DNA of 64,000 nt from JAQVEB01 sp028698105 (GTDB taxonomy: Bacteria; Bacteroidota; Bacteroidia; Bacteroidales; Dysgonomonadaceae), in NCBI GenBank assembly GCA_964293155.1, contig CAXYYA010000013.1, positions 1-64,000 on the forward strand, read 5' to 3'. The notes beneath the pieces were generated by a model that was not told the DNA's origin, did no database searches, and worked only from the letters and a program-made list of their open reading frames with translations. Positions 7,470 to 17,231 of this stretch are shown piece by piece (position 1 is the first letter of the stretch; each line of letters opens with the position of its first letter). A program made the position numbers and the translations under genes.

Positions 7470-9670
7470 TTCAGTCTCGAAATGGACTTGACGCCTTTTA
7501 CGGCTTTGAGTTTTTTTATCAACTGATCCAGTATCAACGTGTTGGAAAGCATCACCGAGATATTGCCCTGAAATAATCCGTCGTTGGAATCAATGCTGAT
7601 GGAGCGCATTTGCACACCATCTTCTTTCGATATGATAGACATAAGGTTTGAAACAATGTTGATCTGGTCGTTACCGATCACGCGCAACACGGTAGTGTAA
7701 TTTGAGCTGCCCGACGATTTCCCCGACCACCGGGCTTTGAGGATACGGTAGCCGTAGCGGGTAAACAAATCGTGTGCGTTGGGGCAGTTTACCCGATGTA
7801 TCTTAATGCCCTGAGACGATACAAAACCGAAAATTTCGTCTCCGTAAATCGGGTTACAACATTTGGCCAACTTGTAATCAACACCGGTCAGGTTTTTATC
7901 TATGATCAGTTCATCGCTGGAAGAAATATCGTGCGAATGCTGTTGCATTACAAAGTTTTCAGCACTCGTCGCAATCATGGTTTCCCGCAATTCCGACTCC
8001 TTATTTGAAAACTCTAAATATTTATCAATTAGGTTATTAATATCTATTTTTTCGTTCGCAATATCAATATAAAAGTCGGTAACGGTCTTATATTTTAATT
8101 TTTTGATCAATTGCATGAGCAACGAATCGTCCACGTCAATTTTCCGGTTTTTCATCCGGCGCAAAAGCGTCTCTTTAGCAATATCAATTTGTTTTCCGGC
8201 CTCCTCTTTCAGCAACTGACGGATTTTTGTTTTTGCTTTGGAGGTAACCACAAAATTCAGCCAATCCTGTTTGGGTGTTTGATGCGATGACGTATTTATT
8301 TCCACCTGATCGCCGCTCTTCAAGACATGTTTTATCGGCACGTTTTTAGAATTTACGCGACCTGAAACACACGTTGAGCCGAGTTTGGAATGAATGGCAA
8401 AAGCAAAATCGAGTACGGTTGCCCCTTTGGGCAATTTCAGCAAGTCGCCCTTGGGCGTGAAAACGAAAATTTCTTCTTCGTAGAGATCTAACTTAAAATC
8501 GCCCAACTTTTCCTGTATGTCGGTCTCTTTGCTGTCGAGCGATTCGCGTATCGAGCTCAGCCAATCGTCCAAAGTTGACTCCGATTTGATTCCTTTGTAT
8601 TTCCAGTGTGCCGCAAGTCCGCGCTCGGCAATTTCGTCCATTCTCTTTGTGCGGATTTGCACTTCCACCCATTTCGATTGCGGCCCCATAACCGTGATGT
8701 GCAACGATTCGTAACCGTTGCTCTTGGGAATGGACAACCAGTCTTTCAGCCGCTTGGGATTGGGCTGGTACATGTCTGTAATAATGGAGTAAACCTGCCA
8801 GCATTGCGCTTTTTCCAACGCTTCGTGAGAATCCAGCACCACGCGAATGGCAAAAAGATCATAAATATTTTCAAACTCGATCTTTTGTTTTTTGAGCTTG
8901 TTGTTGATGGAGTGAATGGATTTGGTGCGCCCCTTAATGTCGTATTTCAGGTTCGTTTTATCGAGTTGCTCCTTCACCGGTTCAATGAATTCCTGAATGT
9001 ATTTGTCGCGTGAACGTTTTGTTTCGTTTAGTTTTTGGGCAATATAATCGTAGGTTTCCCGGTCGGTATATTTCAGCGATAAGTCCTCAAGTTCCGATTT
9101 TATGGTGTATAAACCCAATCGGTGCGCCAACGGTGCATATAAGAATTTCGATTCCACCGATAGCTCCAACCGGGCTTCCTTATCGAGTGTTTTGGCTTCG
9201 CGCATGAGCCTTAAGTGTTGAGCTATCATCAGGAATACCACGCGAATATCCTCTGCGATCGAAAGTAACAGTTTAATGTAGTTTTCCGATTCTACAGCCG
9301 ATTTTTTATCGTTGAACTCGTTAATTTTCACCATGCCCCGCAAGATAAGCGCGACATCATCATCAAACGTCTTTTTTGCATCATCAACGGAGAACATTTT
9401 TCGCGAAACGGCAAAGTAAAGCAGCAGAGCACACACTGAACCCTGCTTAACGCCCAGTTCTTCCACCGCCGTTATTGCAGTGCGCATTTCCGCCCATAAA
9501 TCGGTTGAAACGTTTTGACGCTGTTCTTCCGGTTGCGTACGCACGGTTTTCAACAGAACGCCCTTTAACGAAGCAACTTTGCGTATGCTCCATTTCTCCC
9601 GTAAAAAAAGATAAATTTTTCGGTGCAATCCATTAAAATCCGGTGCTTGCTTAGCCAACGTTGATGTCAT
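7466..9670 (-). CDS. relA: RelA/SpoT family (p)ppGpp synthetase with degenerate HD hydrolase domain
   Basis: A 734-residue long RSH protein making the stringent-response alarmone from GTP or GDP and ATP. The N-terminal hydrolase domain has lost its signature: the usual LLHDVVEDT reads LLYFAVSRK. The synthetase domain is intact, with GRTKSIHSINNKL, NIYDLFAIRVV, KSNGYESLHITV and EIAERGLAAHWKYKG. TGS (FVFTPKGDLLKLPKGATVLDFA) and C-terminal zinc-finger/ACT regions (KCCNPIYGDEIFGF) follow. It is therefore predicted to be synthetase-only. The ATG at 9670 is preferred over a TTG 14 codons upstream. Any hydrolase-active RSH must lie elsewhere in the genome. Confidence 0.88.
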   Translation of the reverse strand: MTSTLAKQAPDFNGLHRKIYLFLREKWSIRKVASLKGVLLKTVRTQPEEQRQNVSTDLWAEMRTAITAVEELGVKQGSVCALLLYFAVSRKMFSVDDAKKTFDDDVALILRGMVKINEFNDKKSAVESENYIKLLLSIAEDIRVVFLMIAQHLRLMREAKTLDKEARLELSVESKFLYAPLAHRLGLYTIKSELEDLSLKYTDRETYDYIAQKLNETKRSRDKYIQEFIEPVKEQLDKTNLKYDIKGRTKSIHSINNKLKKQKIEFENIYDLFAIRVVLDSHEALEKAQCWQVYSIITDMYQPNPKRLKDWLSIPKSNGYESLHITVMGPQSKWVEVQIRTKRMDEIAERGLAAHWKYKGIKSESTLDDWLSSIRESLDSKETDIQEKLGDFKLDLYEEEIFVFTPKGDLLKLPKGATVLDFAFAIHSKLGSTCVSGRVNSKNVPIKHVLKSGDQVEINTSSHQTPKQDWLNFVVTSKAKTKIRQLLKEEAGKQIDIAKETLLRRMKNRKIDVDDSLLMQLIKKLKYKTVTDFYIDIANEKIDINNLIDKYLEFSNKESELRETMIATSAENFVMQQHSHDISSSDELIIDKNLTGVDYKLAKCCNPIYGDEIFGFVSSQGIKIHRVNCPNAHDLFTRYGYRILKARWSGKSSGSSNYTTVLRVIGNDQINIVSNLMSIISKEDGVQMRSISIDSNDGLFQGNISVMLSNTLILDQLIKKLKAVKGVKSISRLN

Positions 9671-9791
9671 TTTGCTTAAAAAGATTCCTATGATAATCCT
9701 TACCTGTAACAAAAATACTGTTTTTTCGGCTAAAACAAAACAACAAATTTCCGAATTCGCAACAAAAACAGCTTTTTTTACGCTTCACCGA

Positions 9792-9822
9792 TTTCAAGAT
9801 TCTTAAGTTATCGTTATATTTG
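9792..9822 (+). promoter_or_regulatory. Promoter of the DUF1080/GH2 pair
   Basis: TTTC at 9792-9795, a 19-base spacer and TATATTTG at 9815-9822 fit the Bacteroidetes promoter, 30 bases before the GTG start. Confidence 0.55.
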
Positions 9823-9851
9823 CATTTCAAACATTCATAAATCCCAATTAC

Positions 9852-10622
9852 GTGAAAGCAACACGATCAATTACCCGTTTTTTAGCCGTCACAGGCTTTC
9901 TCAGTCTTATCTTATTGTTGCAAAATTGCACTAATTCCTCTTCGGAAAAAGGCTTCCGCCCTATTTTCGACGGCAAAACGCTGACCGGATGGCAGGGCGA
10001 TTCCACCTACTGGCGCGTTGAAAACGGAACTCTGGTTGGAGAAATCACGCCTCAAACCGTTTTGAAGCGGAACTCCTTTATTATCTGGCGTGGAGGAACA
10101 CCTTCCGATTTTGAGTTGAAACTGGAATACCGCATTACGAAAGACGGAAACAGCGGCATTAATTACCGGAGCGAGGAAGTTCCCGGAACACCTTACGCGC
10201 TGAAAGGATACCAATTTGATATTGACGGAAATAACAGGTACACCGGGCAAAATTACGAGGAACGCGGAAGAACCACCCTTGCCTATCACGGGCAGAAAGT
10301 GGTGTTGAATCCGCTACCCGACTCGTTGGCAAACCTGCCGGTTTCCGATTTGGTCAGGAACAATGCATGGACGCAAGCCGTGGTTACCGATTCGTTAGGG
10401 AATGAAGAAGAACTAAAAAGCCACATAAAAGACAACGACTGGAACGAGTGCCATTTGATCGTGAAAGGAAATCATTATCAGCATTTTGTGAACGGAGTGC
10501 TTATGAGCGATGTAACAGACAACGATACGAAAAACAGAAAAACGAGCGGGCTGATCGGGGTTCAGGTTCATGTGGGGCCTCCCATGAAGGTGGAATTCAG
10601 AAACATACGCATAAAAAAATAA
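9852..10622 (+). CDS. DUF1080 (3-keto-disaccharide hydrolase-like) lipoprotein
   Basis: A 256-residue surface or periplasmic lipoprotein of the DUF1080 family, a concanavalin-like jelly roll found in 3-keto-glycoside hydrolases/lyases and glycan-binding proteins. The start is GTG. A lipobox (LLLQNC) places the lipid on Cys near residue 26. Family motifs IFDGKTLTGWQGD, YRITKDGNSGINYRSEE, YQFDIDG and GLIGVQVHVGPPMKVEFRNIRIKK are visible. It lies 20 bases upstream of a beta-mannosidase, suggesting joint action on mannosides or their 3-keto forms. Confidence 0.85.
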   Translation: MKATRSITRFLAVTGFLSLILLLQNCTNSSSEKGFRPIFDGKTLTGWQGDSTYWRVENGTLVGEITPQTVLKRNSFIIWRGGTPSDFELKLEYRITKDGNSGINYRSEEVPGTPYALKGYQFDIDGNNRYTGQNYEERGRTTLAYHGQKVVLNPLPDSLANLPVSDLVRNNAWTQAVVTDSLGNEEELKSHIKDNDWNECHLIVKGNHYQHFVNGVLMSDVTDNDTKNRKTSGLIGVQVHVGPPMKVEFRNIRIKK

Positions 10623-10642
10623 TAACAATTATATTTACACAG

Positions 10643-13204
10643 ATGAAGAAATTAATTACGTATCTTTTTACCCTGTTGCCTTTCCTCATGTATGGGCAAA
10701 AGAATTTTGAGACAGTTTCGTTGAACGACGGTTGGCGATTTTCGCAAACCGGAACGGATAAGTGGTATGACGCCGAAGTGCCCGGTTCGGTGCAACGCGA
10801 CCTGATTCGCGATGGCGTGCTGCCCGATCCTTATTACGGAACCAATGAAACCAAAGTTCAATGGCCGGAAAACGAAAACTGGGATTTCAAAAAAACCTTC
10901 ACTGTTACAGCCGAACAATTGAAACACAACGACGCCCTGATCTTCTTCGAAGGCTTGGACACCCAAGCCGATGTGTTTCTGAACGGAAGCCGGATTTTGC
11001 GTTCGCAAAACATGTTCGTGGGGCATAAGGTTTCCGTTAAAAATGAATTGAAAGTAGGTGAAAACCAATTATTTATCAGGTTCTACTCGCCGATCAACTA
11101 CATGATGCCGGCTTACCTGACCAACGGGTTCAATTACCCCGCAGGCAACGACCACGCCGACATAAAAATGAGCGTTTTCAACCGCAAGGCGCCCTATCAA
11201 TTTGGCTGGGACTGGGGCATCCGCATCGTGCAGATGGGCATCTGGAAACCCGTTTCGCTCACGTTTTACGACAAGGCACGCATAGATAATTTTTACGTGA
11301 AGCAGCAATCGGTATCGGTCGAAAAAGCCGTACTGGATAACCAAATCGAAATCTGTTCGGTAGAAAAAGCGCCTGTAAAAGCCACCGTAACCGTAGCATA
11401 CAGCCTCAATGGTGACGCAAAAAAATCGGTCAGCCGGGAGTTCAACCTTGCTCCAGGCAAAAACACGGTATCCGTTCCGCTGGAGATTACCAACCCGAAA
11501 CGATGGATGCCAACGGGCTGGGGAGAACAATACTTATATGATTTTACGGCAACACTTTCAATTGACAATAAAGATATTACGAATAAATCGGAAAAAATAG
11601 GTTTACGAAAGGTTCGTCTTGTTCAGGAACCCGATAAATATGGAAAATCGTTCTACTTCGAAGTAAATGATACCCCGTTATTCGCCAAAGGCGCCAATTA
11701 CATCCCGGGCGAAATCCTGCGTTCGCAGCAGGATGAAGCTTATTATAACCGCCTTTTCGATAACATCACCGGAGCGAATATGAATTTTATTCGTGTGTGG
11801 GGCGGTGGAACGTACGAAAACGATTATTTTTACCGGTTAGCCGACGAAAAAGGGATTCTGATCTGGCAGGATTTCATTTTCGGCTGTGTTCCCTACCCTT
11901 CCGACGATGCTTTTTTGGCGAACGTGAAAGATGAAGCCATCTACAACATCAAACGACTGCGCAACCACGCCTCGCTGGCGTTCTGGTGCGGCAACAACGA
12001 AGTGGAAGAAGGGCTTCAACACTGGGGCTGGGATAAAGAATATTCGCCGGAGATCATGAAACAGTGGTTCGAAGGCTACGACAAAACATTCCGCGGGCTT
12101 CTTCCCGATATGGTGAAACAATACGACGGCACGCGGAGTTACATTCACGGCTCGCCGTACGATTCAAACTGGGGAAACACGGAAACCTTTGCATCGAGCG
12201 ACGTGCACGATTGGGGGCTTTGGTACGGGCATCTCCCGTTTGAAGGAATGGCCGACCGGTTGCCGCGTTTCGCCAGCGAATTCGGGTTTCAATCGTTTCC
12301 CGAAATGAAAGTCATCCGCTCTTTCGCGCCAAAAGACCAATGGAGCCTCGAAAGCGACGTGATGAAAATCCACCAGAAAGCATCTACCGGAAACACGCTC
12401 ATCAAAACGTACATGGATATGTACTACCACGAGCCGCAAAATTTCGAAGATTTTGTCTATATCGGGCTGGTGATGCAGGGCAACGGCATGGAAGAATCGG
12501 TGGAAGCCATGCGTCGTGGAAGAGATTATTGCATGGGCGCGCTCTACTGGCAGATAAACGACGACTGGCCTGTGGTTTCCTGGTCGAGCATAGACTACTA
12601 CAACAACTGGAAAGCGCAACATTACCGCATGCGCGATGTGTTTGCCCCGTTGGCGCTTGGAGTCAAATTCAAGGATAACCAACTGAATTACTACACCATT
12701 TCGGACTATCTCACCGATGAAAATAACTTACAGTTAACGGTTCAGGTAGTGGATTTCACTAAAGGCGTTGTAAAACAATTCAAGGAAAAAGTGAACGCCA
12801 AAGGCAATTCGAGTAACATCGTAAAAACGTTCAACGTTGCCGATATGGTATCGGAAGCCGGCAAAGCAAACACCATGATCCATGCATGGTTGAGCAATGG
12901 CAAGGGAAAAGTGGTTTCCACCAAGGATTATTTCTTTTACTGGCCCAATAAACTCAATTTGCCCGAAACCGATGTGAAAACTTCGGTGAAATATGCCGAC
13001 GGGAAATATACGGTTACGCTCACCAGCGCCAAACTGGCCAAGGACGTTTTCATTGAAATTCCCGTTATGGGCGCGAAATTCACCGATAATTTCATTGATC
13101 TGCTCCCGGGACAAAAACAAGTGATCGAAATTACATCACCCGAACTGAAAGCATCGGCAAGAACGCCGATTACGGTGAAACATATCCGGGAAACATACCC
13201 CTAA
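10643..13204 (+). CDS. GH2 beta-mannosidase, secreted
   Basis: An 853-residue exo-acting glycoside hydrolase of family 2 that removes terminal beta-mannose. A signal peptide occupies residues 1-18 (LLPFLMYGQ). The N-terminal sugar-binding domain (WDFKKTFTV, FFEGLDTQADVFLNG, FGWDWGIRI) precedes the barrel. The acid/base Glu is E453 in WCGNNEVEEG and the nucleophile is E546 in ASEFGFQSFP, both in contexts typical of beta-mannosidases. YWQINDDWPVVSWSSIDYY is the conserved substrate-side loop. The ATG at 10643 is preferred because it opens the signal peptide; an upstream in-frame ATG would run through the preceding gene. Co-transcribed with the DUF1080 gene. Confidence 0.9.
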   Translation: MKKLITYLFTLLPFLMYGQKNFETVSLNDGWRFSQTGTDKWYDAEVPGSVQRDLIRDGVLPDPYYGTNETKVQWPENENWDFKKTFTVTAEQLKHNDALIFFEGLDTQADVFLNGSRILRSQNMFVGHKVSVKNELKVGENQLFIRFYSPINYMMPAYLTNGFNYPAGNDHADIKMSVFNRKAPYQFGWDWGIRIVQMGIWKPVSLTFYDKARIDNFYVKQQSVSVEKAVLDNQIEICSVEKAPVKATVTVAYSLNGDAKKSVSREFNLAPGKNTVSVPLEITNPKRWMPTGWGEQYLYDFTATLSIDNKDITNKSEKIGLRKVRLVQEPDKYGKSFYFEVNDTPLFAKGANYIPGEILRSQQDEAYYNRLFDNITGANMNFIRVWGGGTYENDYFYRLADEKGILIWQDFIFGCVPYPSDDAFLANVKDEAIYNIKRLRNHASLAFWCGNNEVEEGLQHWGWDKEYSPEIMKQWFEGYDKTFRGLLPDMVKQYDGTRSYIHGSPYDSNWGNTETFASSDVHDWGLWYGHLPFEGMADRLPRFASEFGFQSFPEMKVIRSFAPKDQWSLESDVMKIHQKASTGNTLIKTYMDMYYHEPQNFEDFVYIGLVMQGNGMEESVEAMRRGRDYCMGALYWQINDDWPVVSWSSIDYYNNWKAQHYRMRDVFAPLALGVKFKDNQLNYYTISDYLTDENNLQLTVQVVDFTKGVVKQFKEKVNAKGNSSNIVKTFNVADMVSEAGKANTMIHAWLSNGKGKVVSTKDYFFYWPNKLNLPETDVKTSVKYADGKYTVTLTSAKLAKDVFIEIPVMGAKFTDNFIDLLPGQKQVIEITSPELKASARTPITVKHIRETYP

Positions 13205-13261
13205 ATCCGCCTGTAGCATGCACGGAGCAGACTTTCATATTTCATACAACTATTGATATTT

Positions 13262-13299
13262 CGCATTCGAAACATCAAACTTCAGACATCAAACCCATT
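13262..13299. repeat. Low-complexity spacer (AACATCAAAC-type)
   Basis: Degenerate runs of AACATCAAAC/AGACATCAAAC sit directly before the serine dehydratase start. Similar sequence-poor spacers occur near 20.6, 28.8, 30.4 and 39.7 kb. Confidence 0.5.
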
Positions 13300-13300
13300 A

Positions 13301-14518
13301 ATGAAATCATTAAAAGAACTATACCGAATCGGCAACGGGCCGTCGAGCAGCCACACGATGGGGCCTAAAAAAGCCGCCCAACTGTTTCTGGATAAAAATC
13401 CGCAACCGGCAAAATTTGTTGCAACGCTTTACGGAAGCCTCGCGGCTACGGGAAAAGGGCACTTGACGGACAAAGCCATTCTGGACGTATTGGAGCCGGT
13501 TGCACCCACCACCATCGAATGGATGCCAAAAACGTTCCTGCCTTTTCATCCGAATGCGATGAAATTCGATGCGCTGGATGCCGAAGGCAAAAACACGGAC
13601 TCGTGGACGGTTTACAGCGTGGGCGGCGGCGCCCTGAGCGACGGAAAAAACATTGTGGGTTTGTCGGAATCGGCACAAAAAGATATTTACCCGATGACGA
13701 ACATCACCGATATTCAGGAGTGGTGCGAAGCCAACGGTCGGTCGTATTGGGAATACGTCAGGATGCACGAAGATGCTGACATTCTGGACTATTTGAGCGA
13801 AGTCTGGAAAGTGATGAAATCCGCCGTGAAAAGAGGGCTTGAGAACGAAGGCGTGTTACCCGGGCCGCTGAATCTCCAGCGCAAAGCAGCCAGCTACTTC
13901 ATCAAAGCCAAAGGCTACAAGGCGTCGCTGCAATCGCGCGGATTGGTGTTCGCATACGCGCTGGCCGTTTCGGAAGAAAATGCTTCGGGCGGAGAGATCG
14001 TTACCGCGCCCACATGCGGCTCCTGCGGTGTGCTTCCTGCCATTTTATACCACTTGGAAGAGAGCCGTAATTTCAGCGAGATCCGCATTATTCGTGCGCT
14101 GGCTACCGCCGGACTATTCGGGAATGTGGTAAAGGAAAACGCTTCGATTTCCGGCGCGGAAGTGGGTTGTCAGGGCGAAGTGGGCGTTGCCTGCGCTATG
14201 GCCGCTGCCGCGGCAAGCCAGCTCTTCGGAGGCAGCCCCGCACAAATCGAATACGCTGCCGAAATGGGATTGGAACATCACCTGGGCATGACGTGCGATC
14301 CGGTGTGCGGACTGGTGCAAATCCCCTGCATCGAACGCAATGCGTACGCTGCCGCGCGGGCTTTGGACGCCAACCTGTATTCCTCGTTCACCGATGGAAT
14401 TCACCGGGTGTCGTTCGACCGTGTGGTGGAAGTAATGGAACAAACCGGGCACGATTTACCGTCGCTTTACAAAGAAACCGGTGAAGGCGGACTGGCCAAA
14501 GGACATAAGTTTAATTAA
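13301..14518 (+). CDS. sdaA: L-serine ammonia-lyase, iron-sulfur, single chain
   Basis: A 405-residue [4Fe-4S] L-serine dehydratase converting serine to pyruvate and ammonia. The small-domain motif GNGPSSSHTMGP opens the protein, as in type 2 enzymes. Cluster cysteines follow the family spacing C290-x41-C332-x10-C343, in GCQGEVG, MTCDPVCG and IPCIERNA. The conserved TAPTCGSCGVLPA loop is at about 236-248. The ATG at 13301 opens the conserved N-terminus; a longer in-frame start would add unconserved residues from a low-complexity spacer. It appears monocistronic. Confidence 0.93.
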   Translation: MKSLKELYRIGNGPSSSHTMGPKKAAQLFLDKNPQPAKFVATLYGSLAATGKGHLTDKAILDVLEPVAPTTIEWMPKTFLPFHPNAMKFDALDAEGKNTDSWTVYSVGGGALSDGKNIVGLSESAQKDIYPMTNITDIQEWCEANGRSYWEYVRMHEDADILDYLSEVWKVMKSAVKRGLENEGVLPGPLNLQRKAASYFIKAKGYKASLQSRGLVFAYALAVSEENASGGEIVTAPTCGSCGVLPAILYHLEESRNFSEIRIIRALATAGLFGNVVKENASISGAEVGCQGEVGVACAMAAAAASQLFGGSPAQIEYAAEMGLEHHLGMTCDPVCGLVQIPCIERNAYAAARALDANLYSSFTDGIHRVSFDRVVEVMEQTGHDLPSLYKETGEGGLAKGHKFN

Positions 14519-14595
14519 TTTCGTAACAGCCTATTTCACTTCAAGTTAACAAAGACACATCACGTAAGAAACTATTTGGATAATACATCAACAAA

Positions 14596-15459
14596 ATGGA
14601 CAGTAAAGAGAACAGATCAGAAGAAAAAAAGCAAAAAAAGATAGATTCTACCTTATCTTCTTCGGTTAAGAAGGGAAATTCGGCAACCCAAAGCAAAGAA
14701 TTGGTGGAGATTATGGCCGAACAAATGAAATCGGCCCACCACATCTACCGGCTGAAAAACAAAACGCTGTTCATTTCATCGTTAACCGCGGGTCTGGAGA
14801 TCGGTTTCAGTTTTCTGCTTATCTGTACATTATATTTTTTTCTGAACGGAAAAATTGATGAGCGAAACATTTACCTGCTGTTTTCGTTCTTTTATCCGGT
14901 TGGTTTCCTGATGGTTATTATGGGAAGGTCGCTTCTATTCACGGAACAAACCTCCATCTTAGCGCTTCCGGTGCTCAACAACAAATATTCATTCGCCACG
15001 CTGCTGCGCATTTGGGGAGTTGTGATCCTTGGCAATGTAACGGGCGGAATTTTATTTTCTTTCCTGGTGGTTTTTCTCGGTCCCGAACTGAACCTGCTCT
15101 CCCTGGCTACGATCGAGGCAATTTCTTTGCACGTAGTGCATTATGAGGCGTGGGGATTATTTTTCAGCGCGGTGCTGGCCGGGTGGCTTATGGGCTTGTT
15201 ATCGTGGCTGCTTAGCTCGGCCAGCGACAGCATCACCCGGGTGTTTTTTATCATCGTGATTACGGGGATTATCGGATTTTTGGGACTGCATCACAGCATT
15301 GTAGGCAATGTGGAGGTGTTTTCGGGGATGCTTGTATCCTCATCGGTTACCGTAACCGATTATCTGGGTTTTATGATCCTTGCGCTGGCCGGAAACGCGG
15401 CGGGCGGGTCTATTTTTGTGGCGCTTTTCAAGTACAAAGCTTTTGAAAGTAATTTTTAG
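14596..15459 (+). CDS. Formate/nitrite transporter (FNT) family channel, YfdC-like
   Basis: A 287-residue inner-membrane protein with six predicted helices and a charged, Lys/Glu/Ser-rich N-terminal tail of about 50 residues. Recognisable FNT features are GRSLLFTEQTSILALPVLNN, ILGNVTGGILFSFLVVF, FLGLHHSIVGNVEVF with the central His, and GNAAGGSIFVALFKY. These resemble the YfdC branch, whose substrate is uncertain, more than FocA or NirC. It heads a tight three-gene unit with DUF6057-like and TolB-like proteins (gaps 24 and 2 bases). The transported anion cannot be told from sequence. Confidence 0.75.
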   Translation: MDSKENRSEEKKQKKIDSTLSSSVKKGNSATQSKELVEIMAEQMKSAHHIYRLKNKTLFISSLTAGLEIGFSFLLICTLYFFLNGKIDERNIYLLFSFFYPVGFLMVIMGRSLLFTEQTSILALPVLNNKYSFATLLRIWGVVILGNVTGGILFSFLVVFLGPELNLLSLATIEAISLHVVHYEAWGLFFSAVLAGWLMGLLSWLLSSASDSITRVFFIIVITGIIGFLGLHHSIVGNVEVFSGMLVSSSVTVTDYLGFMILALAGNAAGGSIFVALFKYKAFESNF

Positions 15460-15483
15460 TATGACTGTAAAACCAGAAAGCAG

Positions 15484-17229
15484 ATGCTGAATAAAAAAAT
15501 AAGTTGGGTAACAGGATTGCTCGTTTTTGCCGCTTTCTTCGTTTTTCTGCAACTGACGTGCGAATACCATTTTTATTACATTGAACAAGACCAGATGTTC
15601 AGGTATTCGACCATATACGTACAATCCAAGATTGGCAGTCCCGGCGGACTTTCGCTGTTGATCTCTTATTTTTTGCTGCAGTTTTTTTCGCTCAAATTTG
15701 CAGGGGCAGCCCTTGTGGCGTTGTTGCTTACACTCATCACGTATTTCACTGCGTTGCTCATGCAACGTATGGGCGCGAAAAAAGAGTTTTTGATTATCTC
15801 GTTATTTCCGTCTGTTTTTCTGTTGTTCGCGCATTTTAATATCTACTACCATCTTCAGGGTACGGTTGCTTATCTCCTGATGGCGGTCACTTTTTATGTT
15901 TACGTGCTTTTCACGAATTTTCGGAAAAGAATCGTTTTCGGTGCAATCACCATTCCGGTTTTGTTTGTCATAGGGGGATCGGTTTTTTCTTTATATACCG
16001 CAGGTATTATTTTGTGGGAAATTCTATCGAAGAACAGGAAATGGTATGTATCGGTCGTTTTTATTTTTATTGCCGCCGTAGTGGCATTCGTGAGCATAAA
16101 CATTGGAATAATAAGCAGTTATAGATTCGCTCTGCTTCCTGATTTTTATTTCAATCCGCTATTGGCGCCTCCGCCACATCTACTTATGGCGTGGATCGCT
16201 TTCCTGCTAACTTTGCTCATGACGAAGGGGTTTTCGTTTTATAAAAAACCGCTTTCTTCACGGAAAAATCTCATTGTCATATCGTTACAAATAGCTCTGT
16301 TATTTGGAGTTACGTATAAAATTTATCAAAAGAACTTCGACGCCCAAACCGATAGATACAAGCGGTTAAATTACTATTTTTACACCTCGCAATGGGATAA
16401 AATTATCGAACTCAACCGACACGAAAAGACGACGAATTACCTTCATCTGAACCTGTTGAATTCCGCTTTGGCAGAAAAAGGCGTACTGGCGGATCAACTG
16501 TTTCAATTCAATCAAAACGGGCCTTATTCCCTGGTTGTGGAAGGCAACGTTCCCGTTTTGCTTTCCGATGTGTACTTTACGATGGGCGATATTGCCTCGT
16601 CGCAACGCTATGCTCTTGAGGCATATACGAGTTCCGAAGATATGGTTAATCCCAGAATGCTCCAGCGTTTGGTTCAAACGGCGCTTATTTACGGCACTTA
16701 TCCCGTTGCCGAAAAATATATTTCGCTGATGGAACAAACCCTGATGTACAAAAAATGGGCAAAAGAGCACCGGAAATTTCTGTGCAACGACAAGCTCGTG
16801 GAACAGGATTCGTTGCTGGGGCCGAAAAGAAAGGGGTTAATCACGGAACCGGTCTTGTACGATACAAAAGGGATCACGAGCGATCTGGAAGGAATTGCCG
16901 TTGCAAACCCATCCGATAAAACCGCTATTGAATATCTGGGATTGATCCATCTGCTAAGCAAAGACATCGAAAGTTTCGGAGGATTGATCAAAAAATATTA
17001 TCATACAGACGTTTTGCCCGGTTTACCGAAAAGTTTCGAAGAAGCTCTTGCCATATTGATGGTGTATGATCCGCAGAATTACGGGAACTATCGCGTTTCG
17101 GACCAAACGCAGTTGAAATTTGCCGATTTCAATAAAACATACAACGAAAAGCAAAACAGCAACGACCTCAGCTCCCTGATGTATAATTTATACGGAAAAA
17201 CGTATTGGTATTACTACATATTCAAATAA
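15484..17229 (+). CDS. DUF6057-like multi-pass membrane protein with large soluble tail
   Basis: A 581-residue protein with about eight hydrophobic segments in the first 290 residues, then a soluble C-terminal half with helical repeat-like content (for example GDIASSQRYALEAYTSSE and YPVAEKYISLMEQTL), resembling TPR-like hairpins. It looks like the Bacteroidetes DUF6057 family, of unknown function. Its stop codon is two bases before the next start, so it is tightly coupled to the TolB-like lipoprotein. The layout suggests a membrane scaffold with a periplasmic or cytoplasmic repeat domain. No catalytic motif is seen. Confidence 0.6.
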   Translation: MLNKKISWVTGLLVFAAFFVFLQLTCEYHFYYIEQDQMFRYSTIYVQSKIGSPGGLSLLISYFLLQFFSLKFAGAALVALLLTLITYFTALLMQRMGAKKEFLIISLFPSVFLLFAHFNIYYHLQGTVAYLLMAVTFYVYVLFTNFRKRIVFGAITIPVLFVIGGSVFSLYTAGIILWEILSKNRKWYVSVVFIFIAAVVAFVSINIGIISSYRFALLPDFYFNPLLAPPPHLLMAWIAFLLTLLMTKGFSFYKKPLSSRKNLIVISLQIALLFGVTYKIYQKNFDAQTDRYKRLNYYFYTSQWDKIIELNRHEKTTNYLHLNLLNSALAEKGVLADQLFQFNQNGPYSLVVEGNVPVLLSDVYFTMGDIASSQRYALEAYTSSEDMVNPRMLQRLVQTALIYGTYPVAEKYISLMEQTLMYKKWAKEHRKFLCNDKLVEQDSLLGPKRKGLITEPVLYDTKGITSDLEGIAVANPSDKTAIEYLGLIHLLSKDIESFGGLIKKYYHTDVLPGLPKSFEEALAILMVYDPQNYGNYRVSDQTQLKFADFNKTYNEKQNSNDLSSLMYNLYGKTYWYYYIFK

Positions 17230-17231
17230 AA

